Assembly: GCA_027335545.1 (NCBI GenBank)
Contig: DAHWHV010000128.1
Location: forward strand, 1-11,067
DNA: 11,067 nucleotides
Reading direction: 5' to 3'
Source of the DNA: Clostridia bacterium
GTDB taxonomy: Bacteria > Bacillota_E > RBS10-35 > JAJYVN01
Program-made: the position numbers and the translations under genes
Notes under the pieces: model-generated
Told to the model about the DNA's origin: nothing
What the model saw: only the letters and a program-made list of their open reading frames with translations
Database searches by the model: none
Shown: positions 5,604 through 11,067 of the stretch, piece by piece
Layout: every line of letters begins with the position of its first letter
Numbering within the stretch: position 1 is the first letter of the stretch

Positions 5604-6566
5604 CTACCTCGCCAACGCCGCCGCCCAGCGGAACCCCTCGGCGTTGGCGAATAGGGCATCCTGCGGGTCGATGGGCACCGTAGCACCTGGCAGGGTGCCC
5701 GCCAGGCGGTCGGCCAGCAGAATCCCGCCGCCGCCGACCAGGGCAACGGCTGCCACCCTCTGCCCGTCGGGGCCGAAGCGGCGCCGCAGCTCATCGCGGA
5801 TGCCGGTCGCCAGATCGTTCAGCGCGGCATCCGCCTGTGGGCCACCGATGGTCTGGCCTCCCCAGGACACAGGGCGGCGCAGCGCGGCCAGCGTAACGTC
5901 GGCTGGGGGCAGGTGCCCCGTAGTGGGCTGCGCCGTCTGTGCCACGGCCTCGGCGGCGGTCGCCGCGCCGGCCTCAAGGCTGAAGCAGAGGGGCAAAACT
6001 GGCGCGTGGTCGGTCGCCTCAAGCGTCAGCACGTCGGTCGTGCGAGTGCCCACGTCCACCACCACGACGTACCCATCGCCGCCGGTGCGCAGCAGGCCAG
6101 CGGCTTCTAGGTAGAGGGCTGCGCCCACGCCCTGGGGGCGCAGCACCAGGCGGGCGATGCGGACCGTGGTTTCGTGCTGGCCATCGCCGAGGGTCAGCAC
6201 GCGGCCCTCCAGGGCAGCCTTGGCGCCGGCGCGTTCCCGCGCGAACCGGCCCAGGGGAGTGCCGCTACCCAGCACCACGTCGCCCCGCACGCCGGAACGC
6301 CAGAGGGCCGCCGCAAGCAGGGGCAGGGCGTCCGCATCCGCCATCCGCCCGTCGCCGAAGGGGCGGTGAGCGCCGGGCCGGGATGCGGCCCGGTCGCCGA
6401 CCATCACCGTCCTGCCATCCACGGTCAGGGGCTGGTCCGCCGTGCCGATGCCCCAAGCCTCTGCTCCGCCGGAGTATGGCGTCCACGCCGACGCAAAGGA
6501 GTGCCGTCCCGTGCCCCCCGCAACCTTAGTCACTCCATACCCCAAATCCACGCCAACCGCCTGCAT
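5604..6566 (-). CDS. parM: ParM/Alp-type actin-like plasmid segregation protein
   Basis: This 320-residue protein is an actin-fold ATPase that would form filaments to push or pull plasmid copies apart. The phosphate-1 loop is VGVDLGYGVTKV (residues 4-15, with D7). The phosphate-2 loop is VVVVDVGTRTTDV (167-179, with D171). The adenosine motif is VALVGGGG (274-281), and the C-terminus FANAEGFRWAAAL is the typical ending of ParM/StbA/Alp-like proteins. Length matches the family. ATG at 6566 was chosen for the GGGAGGAG box just upstream and because D7 then sits where family members have it; an extension to 6683 would add only an Arg/Gly-rich run. Downstream on the same strand is a small RHH protein gene, making a ParM-ParR-like pair with repeat arrays. 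Upstream it diverges from the plus-strand gene at 6871. The fold is certain in my view; segregation rather than another actin role is inferred from the plasmid context. Confidence 0.9.
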   Translation of the reverse strand: MQAVGVDLGYGVTKVAGGTGRHSFASAWTPYSGGAEAWGIGTADQPLTVDGRTVMVGDRAASRPGAHRPFGDGRMADADALPLLAAALWRSGVRGDVVLGSGTPLGRFARERAGAKAALEGRVLTLGDGQHETTVRIARLVLRPQGVGAALYLEAAGLLRTGGDGYVVVVDVGTRTTDVLTLEATDHAPVLPLCFSLEAGAATAAEAVAQTAQPTTGHLPPADVTLAALRRPVSWGGQTIGGPQADAALNDLATGIRDELRRRFGPDGQRVAAVALVGGGGILLADRLAGTLPGATVPIDPQDALFANAEGFRWAAALAR

Positions 6567-6870
6567 GGCGACTCCTCCCATCGTCCTGGGTGCGCCGCCA
6601 GCACCCGGGTCCCGCCCGGGGCCTCCGTGCGGCCGCCCACGTCCAGCAGCGGGTCGTCGTCGTCTTCGTCTCCTCCTCCTCACCCGTCATCCTGCCACCC
6701 CCCCACAAGGCCACCCATGACACGCCACCCCATCGCCGCAACGTGATGGCGTTGCCGCGGTCCCGCTTACTGCTGTCACGTACTGCCCCAAGGGCTACGT
6801 CGCACCAGAGGGGTGCGGCGGGCGGCTGCGGGGCGGCTTTTTGGGGGTCGCGATGATGCCGCCATAGAGG
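6567..6870. promoter_or_regulatory. Divergent intergenic region between ParM-like gene and unknown plus-strand gene
   Basis: No gene is supported in this 304-bp gap, which must hold promoters for both directions. GCAACG-TGATGG-CGTTGC (6738-6755) is a 6-bp hairpin overlapping a second inverted pair, CCATC/GATGG (6730-6749). CCCGGG-TCCCG-CCCGGG lies near 6607-6623. A triplet run, GTCGTCGTCGTC followed by TCCTCCTCC, is at about 6644-6680. No convincing -35/-10 pair could be read, which is common at this GC content. Confidence 0.4.
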
Positions 6871-7761
6871 GTGAGCGGGATGCAGGCGGTGTCAGTGTCC
6901 CTGCTGCCGGCGGTGCGGCTAACCGTCATGGCCTCCATGACGGAGATATACCGCGCGGTGGAGGCCGCGGCGCGCAACAGCCACGGCGAGGTGATGCGCC
7001 TGATGCGGACGGCGGAGTTCGCGGAGATCGGGCGGGCTGGCGCGGTGGTATGGGCGTCTCCGTCGACCTGGCGGCGGCTAGGGGATCGCGCCCCCGACGG
7101 CCACATGCAGATGGTGCCCGAGGCCCGGCGCACCGGACGACTGGCGACTGCAGACCAGGAGGGCAGGGCGGCGTGGGATCGCGCCGCAAGTCTGGTCGCG
7201 GCGGATCTGCGGGCGCGGGGCTGCCCCGAGTCCAGCGTCGAGGATGCGGTGGCCGATATCCTGGGCCGCGTCGCGCAGAAAGTCGCCCAGGAGCGGGAAG
7301 GCGGCCGTACAGGGGGGGGCCTCGGCGGGCGCGCCACCGCCCAGGGAGACGGCCGGGGTCAGCAGCGCATCCCGGGGTTGCCCAGCGCGAAGGCCAAGCG
7401 CACGCAGGCGGAGGCAGTGGCCCACCGAGCCGCCGTGTTTGCCCGGGTACGTGCGGACGTGCTGCGGGGGGGAGGTGTGCCGGACGTGGGGCTGGTCGTT
7501 GACGCGCTGCGGGCAGGCGGGTACTCCGCGCTGCATCGCCGCGACACGGCGGAGCGCATCGTCGCTGAGGTGCTGGCGGCCAAGGCGGCCCCGGTCAAGG
7601 CGGCCCCGGCCAAGGCGGCGCGGCCCCGCAGGGCGATAGTGGCCGAGGCAGAGGAGGGGCCCAGCGCGGCCAGCCTGGCCGCGATCGCGGCGGCCGGAGA
7701 GGCCGACCTGTCCCTGGCGGCGCTGGCCCGTGGCCTGGGGGACTGGGGCCTTGACCGCTAG
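6871..7761 (+). CDS. Hypothetical protein with alanine/lysine/proline linker
   Basis: I do not recognise a family in this protein of about 296 residues. The frame shows clear coding bias. The N-terminal third (TEIYRAVEAAARNSHGEVMR through VVWASPSTWRRLGDR) looks like a compact helical or winged-helix domain. Residues about 105-140 (AAWDRAASLVAADLRARGC, SSVEDAVADILGRVAQKVAQ) are two amphipathic helices. A Gly-rich hinge follows, then another helical block (about 170-235). Three AKAAP-type 5-residue repeats (7579-7623) and a helical C-terminus complete it. The start is uncertain: GTG at 6871 lies against AGAGG with no spacing, ATG at 6880 has AGAGGG at usable distance, and ATGs at 6928 and 6937 would start just before the first helix. 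It is divergent from the ParM-like gene and followed by a small gene on the same strand. A DNA-binding or regulatory role is conceivable but unproven. Confidence 0.7.
   Translation: MSGMQAVSVSLLPAVRLTVMASMTEIYRAVEAAARNSHGEVMRLMRTAEFAEIGRAGAVVWASPSTWRRLGDRAPDGHMQMVPEARRTGRLATADQEGRAAWDRAASLVAADLRARGCPESSVEDAVADILGRVAQKVAQEREGGRTGGGLGGRATAQGDGRGQQRIPGLPSAKAKRTQAEAVAHRAAVFARVRADVLRGGGVPDVGLVVDALRAGGYSALHRRDTAERIVAEVLAAKAAPVKAAPAKAARPRRAIVAEAEEGPSAASLAAIAAAGEADLSLAALARGLGDWGLDR
7579..7623 (+). repeat. Three 15-nt coding repeats (AKAAP/VKAAP/AKAAR)
   Basis: The units are GCCAAGGCGGCCCCG, GTCAAGGCGGCCCCG and GCCAAGGCGGCGCGG, in frame. They encode a likely extended linker and match the unit type at the end of the RHH relaxosome-type protein. 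Confidence 0.75.
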
Positions 7762-7795
7762 GGCCGAGGGGACTGGGGCCAGCACAGGGGGGGTA

Positions 7796-8104
7796 GTGGC
7801 GGTGGCAGAGACAGAGACAGACGAGGACGTGTTTCGCGTGCGGGGGCGGCTGCGGCGGGCCGAGGCATGCCTGCGGCGGTACTCCGGGCCGCTGGGCGCG
7901 GTGCGCCGGCTCACCGAATCGGGCACCTATCGGGCGGCGCGAGTTGAGGCGGCGGCTGCGGCTGTGGAGGTGCAGAAGCTGGAGCGGCGGATGCGCCGGC
8001 GGGCCGTGGAGTACCTGCTGCGGGAGGAGGCGCCGGTGCGCCGGGGCGCTGTGCAGGCGCCTGCCTCGGTGCGGGAGGCCGACCTAGCCGACCTTGGGCG
8101 GTGA
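7796..8104 (+). CDS. Small helical hypothetical protein
   Basis: This is a predicted 102-residue protein that I do not recognise. After an acidic start (VAVAETETDEDVF) nearly the whole chain is helical and very Arg/Ala/Glu-rich: VRGRLRRAEACLRRY, then YRAARVEAAAAAVEVQKLER and RRMRRRAVEYLLREEA. It is probably a coiled coil or helical bundle that could bind nucleic acid or a partner protein. GTG at 7796 is preferred, with AGGGGGGG just upstream; GTG at 7802 has more conventional spacing. An earlier in-frame ATG at 7730 would overlap the upstream gene and add a low-complexity segment. The upstream gene ends 34 bp before it, so the two are likely co-transcribed. The direct repeat GGGGACTGGGGCC (7738-7750 and 7768-7780) straddles the junction. 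Transcription probably ends at the hairpin directly after the stop. Confidence 0.65.
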   Translation: MAVAETETDEDVFRVRGRLRRAEACLRRYSGPLGAVRRLTESGTYRAARVEAAAAAVEVQKLERRMRRRAVEYLLREEAPVRRGAVQAPASVREADLADLGR

Positions 8105-8109
8105 GATAG

Positions 8110-8155
8110 GACAGGCAGCGGCCCCGTCCGATAAGGGGCGGGGCCGCTGCCTGTC
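8110..8155. terminator. Bidirectional hairpin terminator between convergent genes
   Basis: GACAGGCAGCGGCCCC (8110-8125) and GGGGCCGCTGCCTGTC (8140-8155) are perfect 16-bp complementary arms around a 14-nt loop. The hairpin lies 5 bp after the stop of the small plus-strand gene and directly abuts the stop of the minus-strand surface-protein gene. There is no U-tract on either side, so termination would rest on stem strength or protein factors. Confidence 0.8.
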
Positions 8156-9586
8156 TCACTGGGACCCTGGGGTGCTGGTCGCCCTGGTCTTGCGGCGGCG
8201 GCGGAAGAAAAGAAGCAGGGCTGCCAGGCCCAGCGCGCCCAGCGCGGCCAGGCCGCCCCACAGGGCCAGGCGGTTCCCGGGCGCCTTCTTGGGGGGTGCC
8301 GCGGCGGCGAGGGTCGCGGGAGTCACTCGCACGGCCAACGTCGCGCCCCGTCCGCCCGACACAGCGGAGAGGGTGGCGGAGCCGGGGGCAAGCGCGTGTG
8401 CCTGTCCGGTCGGGTCAACGGCCAGCACGGCGGGGTTGCTGGACGCCCAGACGGCGCCCCTGCCTGCTGGCACCAGCGCATAGGCCCCGTCGCCCCCTGC
8501 GACCAGGGTGGCCGGGCCGGTGATGTGCGGGGCGGCCGGCGTCGTGCTAGTCGCAGGGGTCGTGGGGCCGGTCGTCGTGCCCGTGTTGGTCGCCGTGCCC
8601 GTGTTGGTCGCCGGGGTCGTCGAGGGGCCGGTCGTCGTGGTGGCCCGGGTCGCCTGCGGGGACGCTGCCCAGACCCGCAGCGGCACGGCGTTGCTGGTGC
8701 CGCCGCCGGTGTGCACGGCCACGGTGTAGGTGCCGGCCGGCGTCGTGGGAGGCAACACGGCCGCAATCCCACTATTCCCCCAGAAATGGATATTAGTTAG
8801 TGGCTGGCCGCTCAAGAGCACCGTGTTGTGCCGGCCCGGGCCCATCGCAAACCCCGATCCGGTGATGGAGAGGGTCTGGCCGGCCCTGGCCCGTGTGAAG
8901 CTGTCGCTGACGGCGCCCGTGACCACCGGAGGCATGATGCGCAGGGGCACCGTCTCTGTGGCATTGCAATAATGTACCAGGATGCTGCCGCTGGTCGCAC
9001 CGTCTGGCAGCGACACCCCCCCGGAGGTTCCGATTCGCGCCGGGCTGCTTCCGCCGTTCACCGTGGCGGTGGCGTCCGCCAGGTACCACGGCGGCCACTG
9101 GTGGGTCGCGGTCGGCGTCGTCTGCTCTAGGTAGACGCGCTGGCCACCCTGCACCTCTGGGGTGGCCGCGGTGCCCCCCAGGCCCACGCGCAGCGGCGGC
9201 AGGGCCCCGCGGGCGACCACGGTCACGGTGCCCCGGGCGAGCACCGTGCCCCGATACGTGACGGTGATGGCGTCCAGGCCCCGGGGAGTGTTGCACGGCA
9301 CGATGCCGCTGTTACCCGCCTGCTGCACCGCCACGCCGCCGATGGTGGCCACCGCGGACATCTCGGGCACGTACAGGTTGCTGCTGACCCGTGCGGTCAA
9401 AAATCGACTGCCGACAACCAGGGTCCCCCCGGACACCTGCTGGATGGGCGGCGGGGCCGCCGTCGCCGCCCGCCCGGGGTTGCCCCCCAAGAAGCCGGGC
9501 CCGCCCCCCGCCACCAGGGACAGGGCCAGGACTCCCGCCGCGGTGCCGCCCGCCATCCGCCCCACTGCACCTCGGCCAGCGCCCAT
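8156..9586 (-). CDS. Membrane-anchored surface protein with TIG and BIG2-like domains
   Basis: This 476-residue protein is probably exported. Residues 1-44 form a signal peptide: basic N-terminus, hydrophobic GVLALSLVAGG, then small residues around 38-44. Residues 50-215 are beta-rich without a recognised family and contain the only two cysteines after the signal (C98, C207), which could form a disulfide. Residues about 219-305 (PPVVTGAVSDSF through AGQTLSITGSGF and AGTYTVAVH) form an IPT/TIG Ig-like domain. Residues 306-352 are a Thr/Pro/Asn-rich linker with exact 18-nt DNA repeats. Residues 354-421 (VWASSNPAVLAVDPTGQAHA, PGSATLSAV) match a BIG2-like domain. A membrane helix (440-461) and RRRRK form a C-terminal anchor. 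ATG at 9586 follows AGGAGG by 8 nt. It is transcribed alone, convergent with the small gene at 7796-8104 and divergent from the primase gene. Attachment, mating-pair contact or surface exclusion are plausible roles; none is demonstrated by the sequence. Confidence 0.85.
   Translation of the reverse strand: MGAGRGAVGRMAGGTAAGVLALSLVAGGGPGFLGGNPGRAATAAPPPIQQVSGGTLVVGSRFLTARVSSNLYVPEMSAVATIGGVAVQQAGNSGIVPCNTPRGLDAITVTYRGTVLARGTVTVVARGALPPLRVGLGGTAATPEVQGGQRVYLEQTTPTATHQWPPWYLADATATVNGGSSPARIGTSGGVSLPDGATSGSILVHYCNATETVPLRIMPPVVTGAVSDSFTRARAGQTLSITGSGFAMGPGRHNTVLLSGQPLTNIHFWGNSGIAAVLPPTTPAGTYTVAVHTGGGTSNAVPLRVWAASPQATRATTTTGPSTTPATNTGTATNTGTTTGPTTPATSTTPAAPHITGPATLVAGGDGAYALVPAGRGAVWASSNPAVLAVDPTGQAHALAPGSATLSAVSGGRGATLAVRVTPATLAAAAPPKKAPGNRLALWGGLAALGALGLAALLLFFRRRRKTRATSTPGSQ
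8577..8612 (-). repeat. Exact 18-bp tandem repeat in the Thr/Pro linker
   Basis: GTGCCCGTGTTGGTCGCC occurs twice in tandem on the plus strand and encodes Thr/Asn/Gly-rich residues of the surface-protein linker. GGGGCCGGTCGTCGTG also recurs on both sides (8564-8579 and 8624-8639). Linker length probably varies by slippage. Confidence 0.8.
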
Positions 9587-9644
9587 CTTGGTCCCCTCCT
9601 CTATCTGCGCCGCACGCCCCCCCTACCGCGCACCGGCGCCCATC

Positions 9645-9664
9645 CGGTGGTGCGTCTGCACCAC
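9645..9664. promoter_or_regulatory. Hairpin operator candidate upstream of the surface-protein gene
   Basis: GTGGTGC (9647-9653), loop GTCT, GCACCAC (9658-9664) form a perfect 7-bp stem 61-78 bp before the surface-protein start. The 12-mer CGGTGGTGCGTC (9645-9656) is identical to 4252-4263 ahead of the transfer operon, in the same orientation relative to its gene. Confidence 0.4.
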
Positions 9665-9729
9665 GCGCCCGCGATATGCGCTGCGAAGGGGACCCCCCCT
9701 CCCCCTCGCCCCAAGCCCATCCTGGCACC

Positions 9730-9778
9730 CGCAACAAGGCCGCCGCCCGCACCGCCCCGGAGGCGGCCTTGTTGCGGC
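9730..9778. repeat. Perfect 16-bp inverted repeat upstream of the primase gene
   Basis: CCGCAACAAGGCCGCC (9730-9745) pairs exactly with GGCGGCCTTGTTGCGG (9763-9778) around a 17-nt loop. It lies between two divergent genes, so it cannot terminate either of them. It could be an operator, a replication-origin structure or the terminator of an unseen small RNA. Confidence 0.75.
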
Positions 9779-9808
9779 CCGCACAGTTCGCCATAGGGGG
9801 GGGCGGAA

Positions 9809-11067
9809 ATGGGGAGCGCCGGCCGTAGTGCGGCGTGGGACGCGTGGACGGGTGCAGACCCCTGGGACAAGCTGCGGCAACTATCGGCGGCAGGTGTGAC
9901 GCTGGTCGCCGCCTGCCCGCATGACCATGGCTGCACCAAGGCGGGCAAGGTGCCGTCATCGCTGGGCGGGTACCACCTGCGGGCATGGGAGGATAGCCCC
10001 GGGGTGGCGGTGGACGCGCTGCGGGATGCCCAGGCAGGGCGTTGGCGCCGGGGCCTGGAGCCGCTCAACGTCGGGATTGCGTGCGGACGCCCGCTGCCCG
10101 GCGGCGGCGGCCTGGCGGCCCTAGATATTGATGGCGCGGCGGGCGAAGCGCGGGTACACACCCTGGTCGGCAGGCTGCCAGCGAACGGCACCGCGTGGGT
10201 CTGGCGCACAGGCGGCGGCCATCGCGTGCTGTACCGCGCGGACGCCTCACAGACTGGCCGCAGCGACGACTCCGGCCATGAGGGGATCGCCCTGCAGGCG
10301 GCCGGGCGCTTCGCGGTCATTGGCCCGTCGTGGCACCACGGCGCGGGGCGCGCCTATGCCCTGGAGAGTTCTGCGACCTCCGTAGATCTGCCGCTACCGG
10401 AGGCGTTGGCCCGCTGGGCAGCGGAACGCCCCGCCGATCTCACCCGGCACGAAGCAGTCGGGCTGCCGCTGACCGTGCGGCCGGCCGATGTAGTGGCCCA
10501 TGACTTGGCACTACATGGCGTGCGGCCGGGGCTGCTGGCCGCCCTCCAAGCGCCGGGCGACGGGGCTGATCGCAGCGGTCGCTGGATGCGCCAGACGCAG
10601 TCGCTGCTGGGGGCCGGCGTGCCCATCGCCCTGGTGGCAGAGGCGTCGCTGGTCCCCGCTTGGGGCTACGGAGCCAAAGCGTGCGACGACCGGGGCTGGC
10701 TGGCGGCGGAGCTGCCCCGGGCAGCCGCGTACCACCAGCGGCTGGTGCCAGAGACACCCCGCCCCCTGGTTGCGCAGGTGTTCATGGGGCCGGTGCAACC
10801 CCCTGTGAAGACCGGGGTCGCCCCGGTGGCCGTCGCCCCGCAGGCCGTCGCCCCGCAGGCATCTGCCGATGCGCTCGCCGCAGTCACATCCGCCCTGGAG
10901 ACTGCGCGGCTGGCGGGGGTGCGCCTGCACCGAGACATGATGGAGGAGGCCGCCGGGGCGCGCGCCCTTGCGGCGGCCCGCGCCACCGGGGCCGCCCTGC
11001 GAACGGCCGTCGCCAGCCTGGCGCCCGCCGCGGCCGATGCGCTGGCCGCGGCGACGGTCGCCGCCTG
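9809..11067 (+). CDS. Bifunctional primase-polymerase replication protein, 5' part (runs off the window)
   Basis: The frame is open from ATG 9809 to the window end, 419 residues without a stop. Residues about 15-205 form a Prim-Pol (archaeo-eukaryotic primase superfamily) domain. They include LNVGIACG, then LAALDID with the metal-binding D106 and D108; GGGHRVLYR with H138; and ALQAAGRFAVIGPSWHHGAGRAY, matching the third conserved block ('G.yvv.PpS.H..G..Y'). An early C36PHDHGC42...AGKVP segment resembles the N-terminal signature of these proteins. Residues about 255-310 (RSGRWMRQTQSLLGAGVPIA, GYGAKACDDRGWLAAELPRA) look like a PriCT-type helical domain. Next come VAPQA repeats and an Ala-rich helical region. 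A helicase may follow beyond the window. The protein would prime or copy DNA at the element's origin. The ribosome binding site is in a G8 run (9796-9803), with 5 nt before ATG. Prim-Pol assignment is strong; the full architecture is unknown. Confidence 0.85.
   Translation, partial: MGSAGRSAAWDAWTGADPWDKLRQLSAAGVTLVAACPHDHGCTKAGKVPSSLGGYHLRAWEDSPGVAVDALRDAQAGRWRRGLEPLNVGIACGRPLPGGGGLAALDIDGAAGEARVHTLVGRLPANGTAWVWRTGGGHRVLYRADASQTGRSDDSGHEGIALQAAGRFAVIGPSWHHGAGRAYALESSATSVDLPLPEALARWAAERPADLTRHEAVGLPLTVRPADVVAHDLALHGVRPGLLAALQAPGDGADRSGRWMRQTQSLLGAGVPIALVAEASLVPAWGYGAKACDDRGWLAAELPRAAAYHQRLVPETPRPLVAQVFMGPVQPPVKTGVAPVAVAPQAVAPQASADALAAVTSALETARLAGVRLHRDMMEEAAGARALAAARATGAALRTAVASLAPAAADALAAATVAA
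10817..10861 (+). repeat. Three 15-nt coding repeats (VAP[V/Q]A) in the primase
   Basis: In-frame units GTCGCCCCGGTGGCC, GTCGCCCCGCAGGCC and GTCGCCCCGCAGGCA encode VAPVA-VAPQA-VAPQA, an extended linker between the primase part and a helical C-terminal region. Confidence 0.75.

Larger units (their letters stand above)
9587..9808. promoter_or_regulatory. Divergent intergenic region upstream of surface-protein and primase genes
   Basis: This 222-bp gap has no supported gene and contains two dyads, described separately (9645-9664 and 9730-9778). Both flanking genes point away from it, so the region should hold two promoters and possibly the replication origin. A TTGTTG/CATAGG pair (9770-9797) was noticed but would put transcription start at or past the ribosome binding site. 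Confidence 0.45.

Noticed and set aside
6567..6741. Short minus-strand ORFs in the triplet-repeat stretch upstream of the ParM-like gene
   Set aside because: The acidic and Arg-rich readings come from simple triplet repeats, the frames are interrupted by stops and there is no credible ribosome binding site.
7256..7262. A second TATCCTG motif
   Set aside because: It lies inside a coding gene, is followed by G rather than a pyrimidine, and has no hairpin beside it.
9770..9797. Possible promoter TTGTTG - 16 bp - CATAGG before the primase gene
   Set aside because: It would place the transcript start within or after the G-rich ribosome binding site, and half of it is an arm of the dyad.
1..11067. 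tRNA, rRNA or insertion sequence genes
   Set aside because: None recognised on either strand; no transposase motif or IS-type terminal repeats with target duplication were seen.

Overview
The window is very GC-rich DNA that reads as part of a plasmid, or a plasmid-like integrative element, from a high-GC bacterium. Genes are dense, most have strong AGGAGG-type ribosome binding sites, and starts are ATG, GTG or TTG. A MOB_L/MobP3-type relaxase together with an actin-like ParM segregation protein is commonest on Gram-positive plasmids. High-GC Firmicutes, Chloroflexota or Actinobacteria would all fit, and the sequence alone does not settle the host.

Left part, 1-4545, minus strand: a DNA-transfer module. 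From right to left it has a candidate origin of transfer (about 4452-4545), a ribbon-helix-helix (RHH) DNA-binding protein (3706-4233), a relaxase with the HxH metal motif (2532-3695), a VirD4/TraG coupling ATPase (273-2378), and the start of an HExxH metallopeptidase (264 to beyond position 1). The last four are closely spaced and probably form one operon. No mating-pore genes are visible; they may lie outside, or the element may be only mobilizable.

Middle, 4546-6566: a stretch rich in short repeats, then a segregation module. A ParM-like actin (5604-6566) and a small RHH protein (5088-5342) are both on the minus strand. The RHH gene is flanked by two families of short repeats: GCATCCAC boxes at 5415-5540 and 12-bp GCGTTAC iterons at 4909-4990. 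These are the best centromere or operator candidates. A 56-bp copy of part of the relaxase gene lies immediately beyond the RHH stop codon.

Right part, 6871-11067: two plus-strand genes of unknown function (6871-7761, 7796-8104) meet a minus-strand surface-protein gene (8156-9586) at a 16-bp-stem bidirectional terminator. The surface protein has a signal peptide, a TIG domain, a Thr/Pro linker, a BIG2-like domain and a C-terminal membrane anchor. Divergent from it, after a gap with another 16-bp-stem dyad, begins a primase-polymerase replication protein (9809 to beyond the window). Transfer, partition and replication functions together argue for a self-maintained plasmid backbone. The most useful leads are the oriT, the two repeat families around the partition genes, the relaxase-segment duplication, and a 12-bp hairpin-associated motif shared by two promoter regions.
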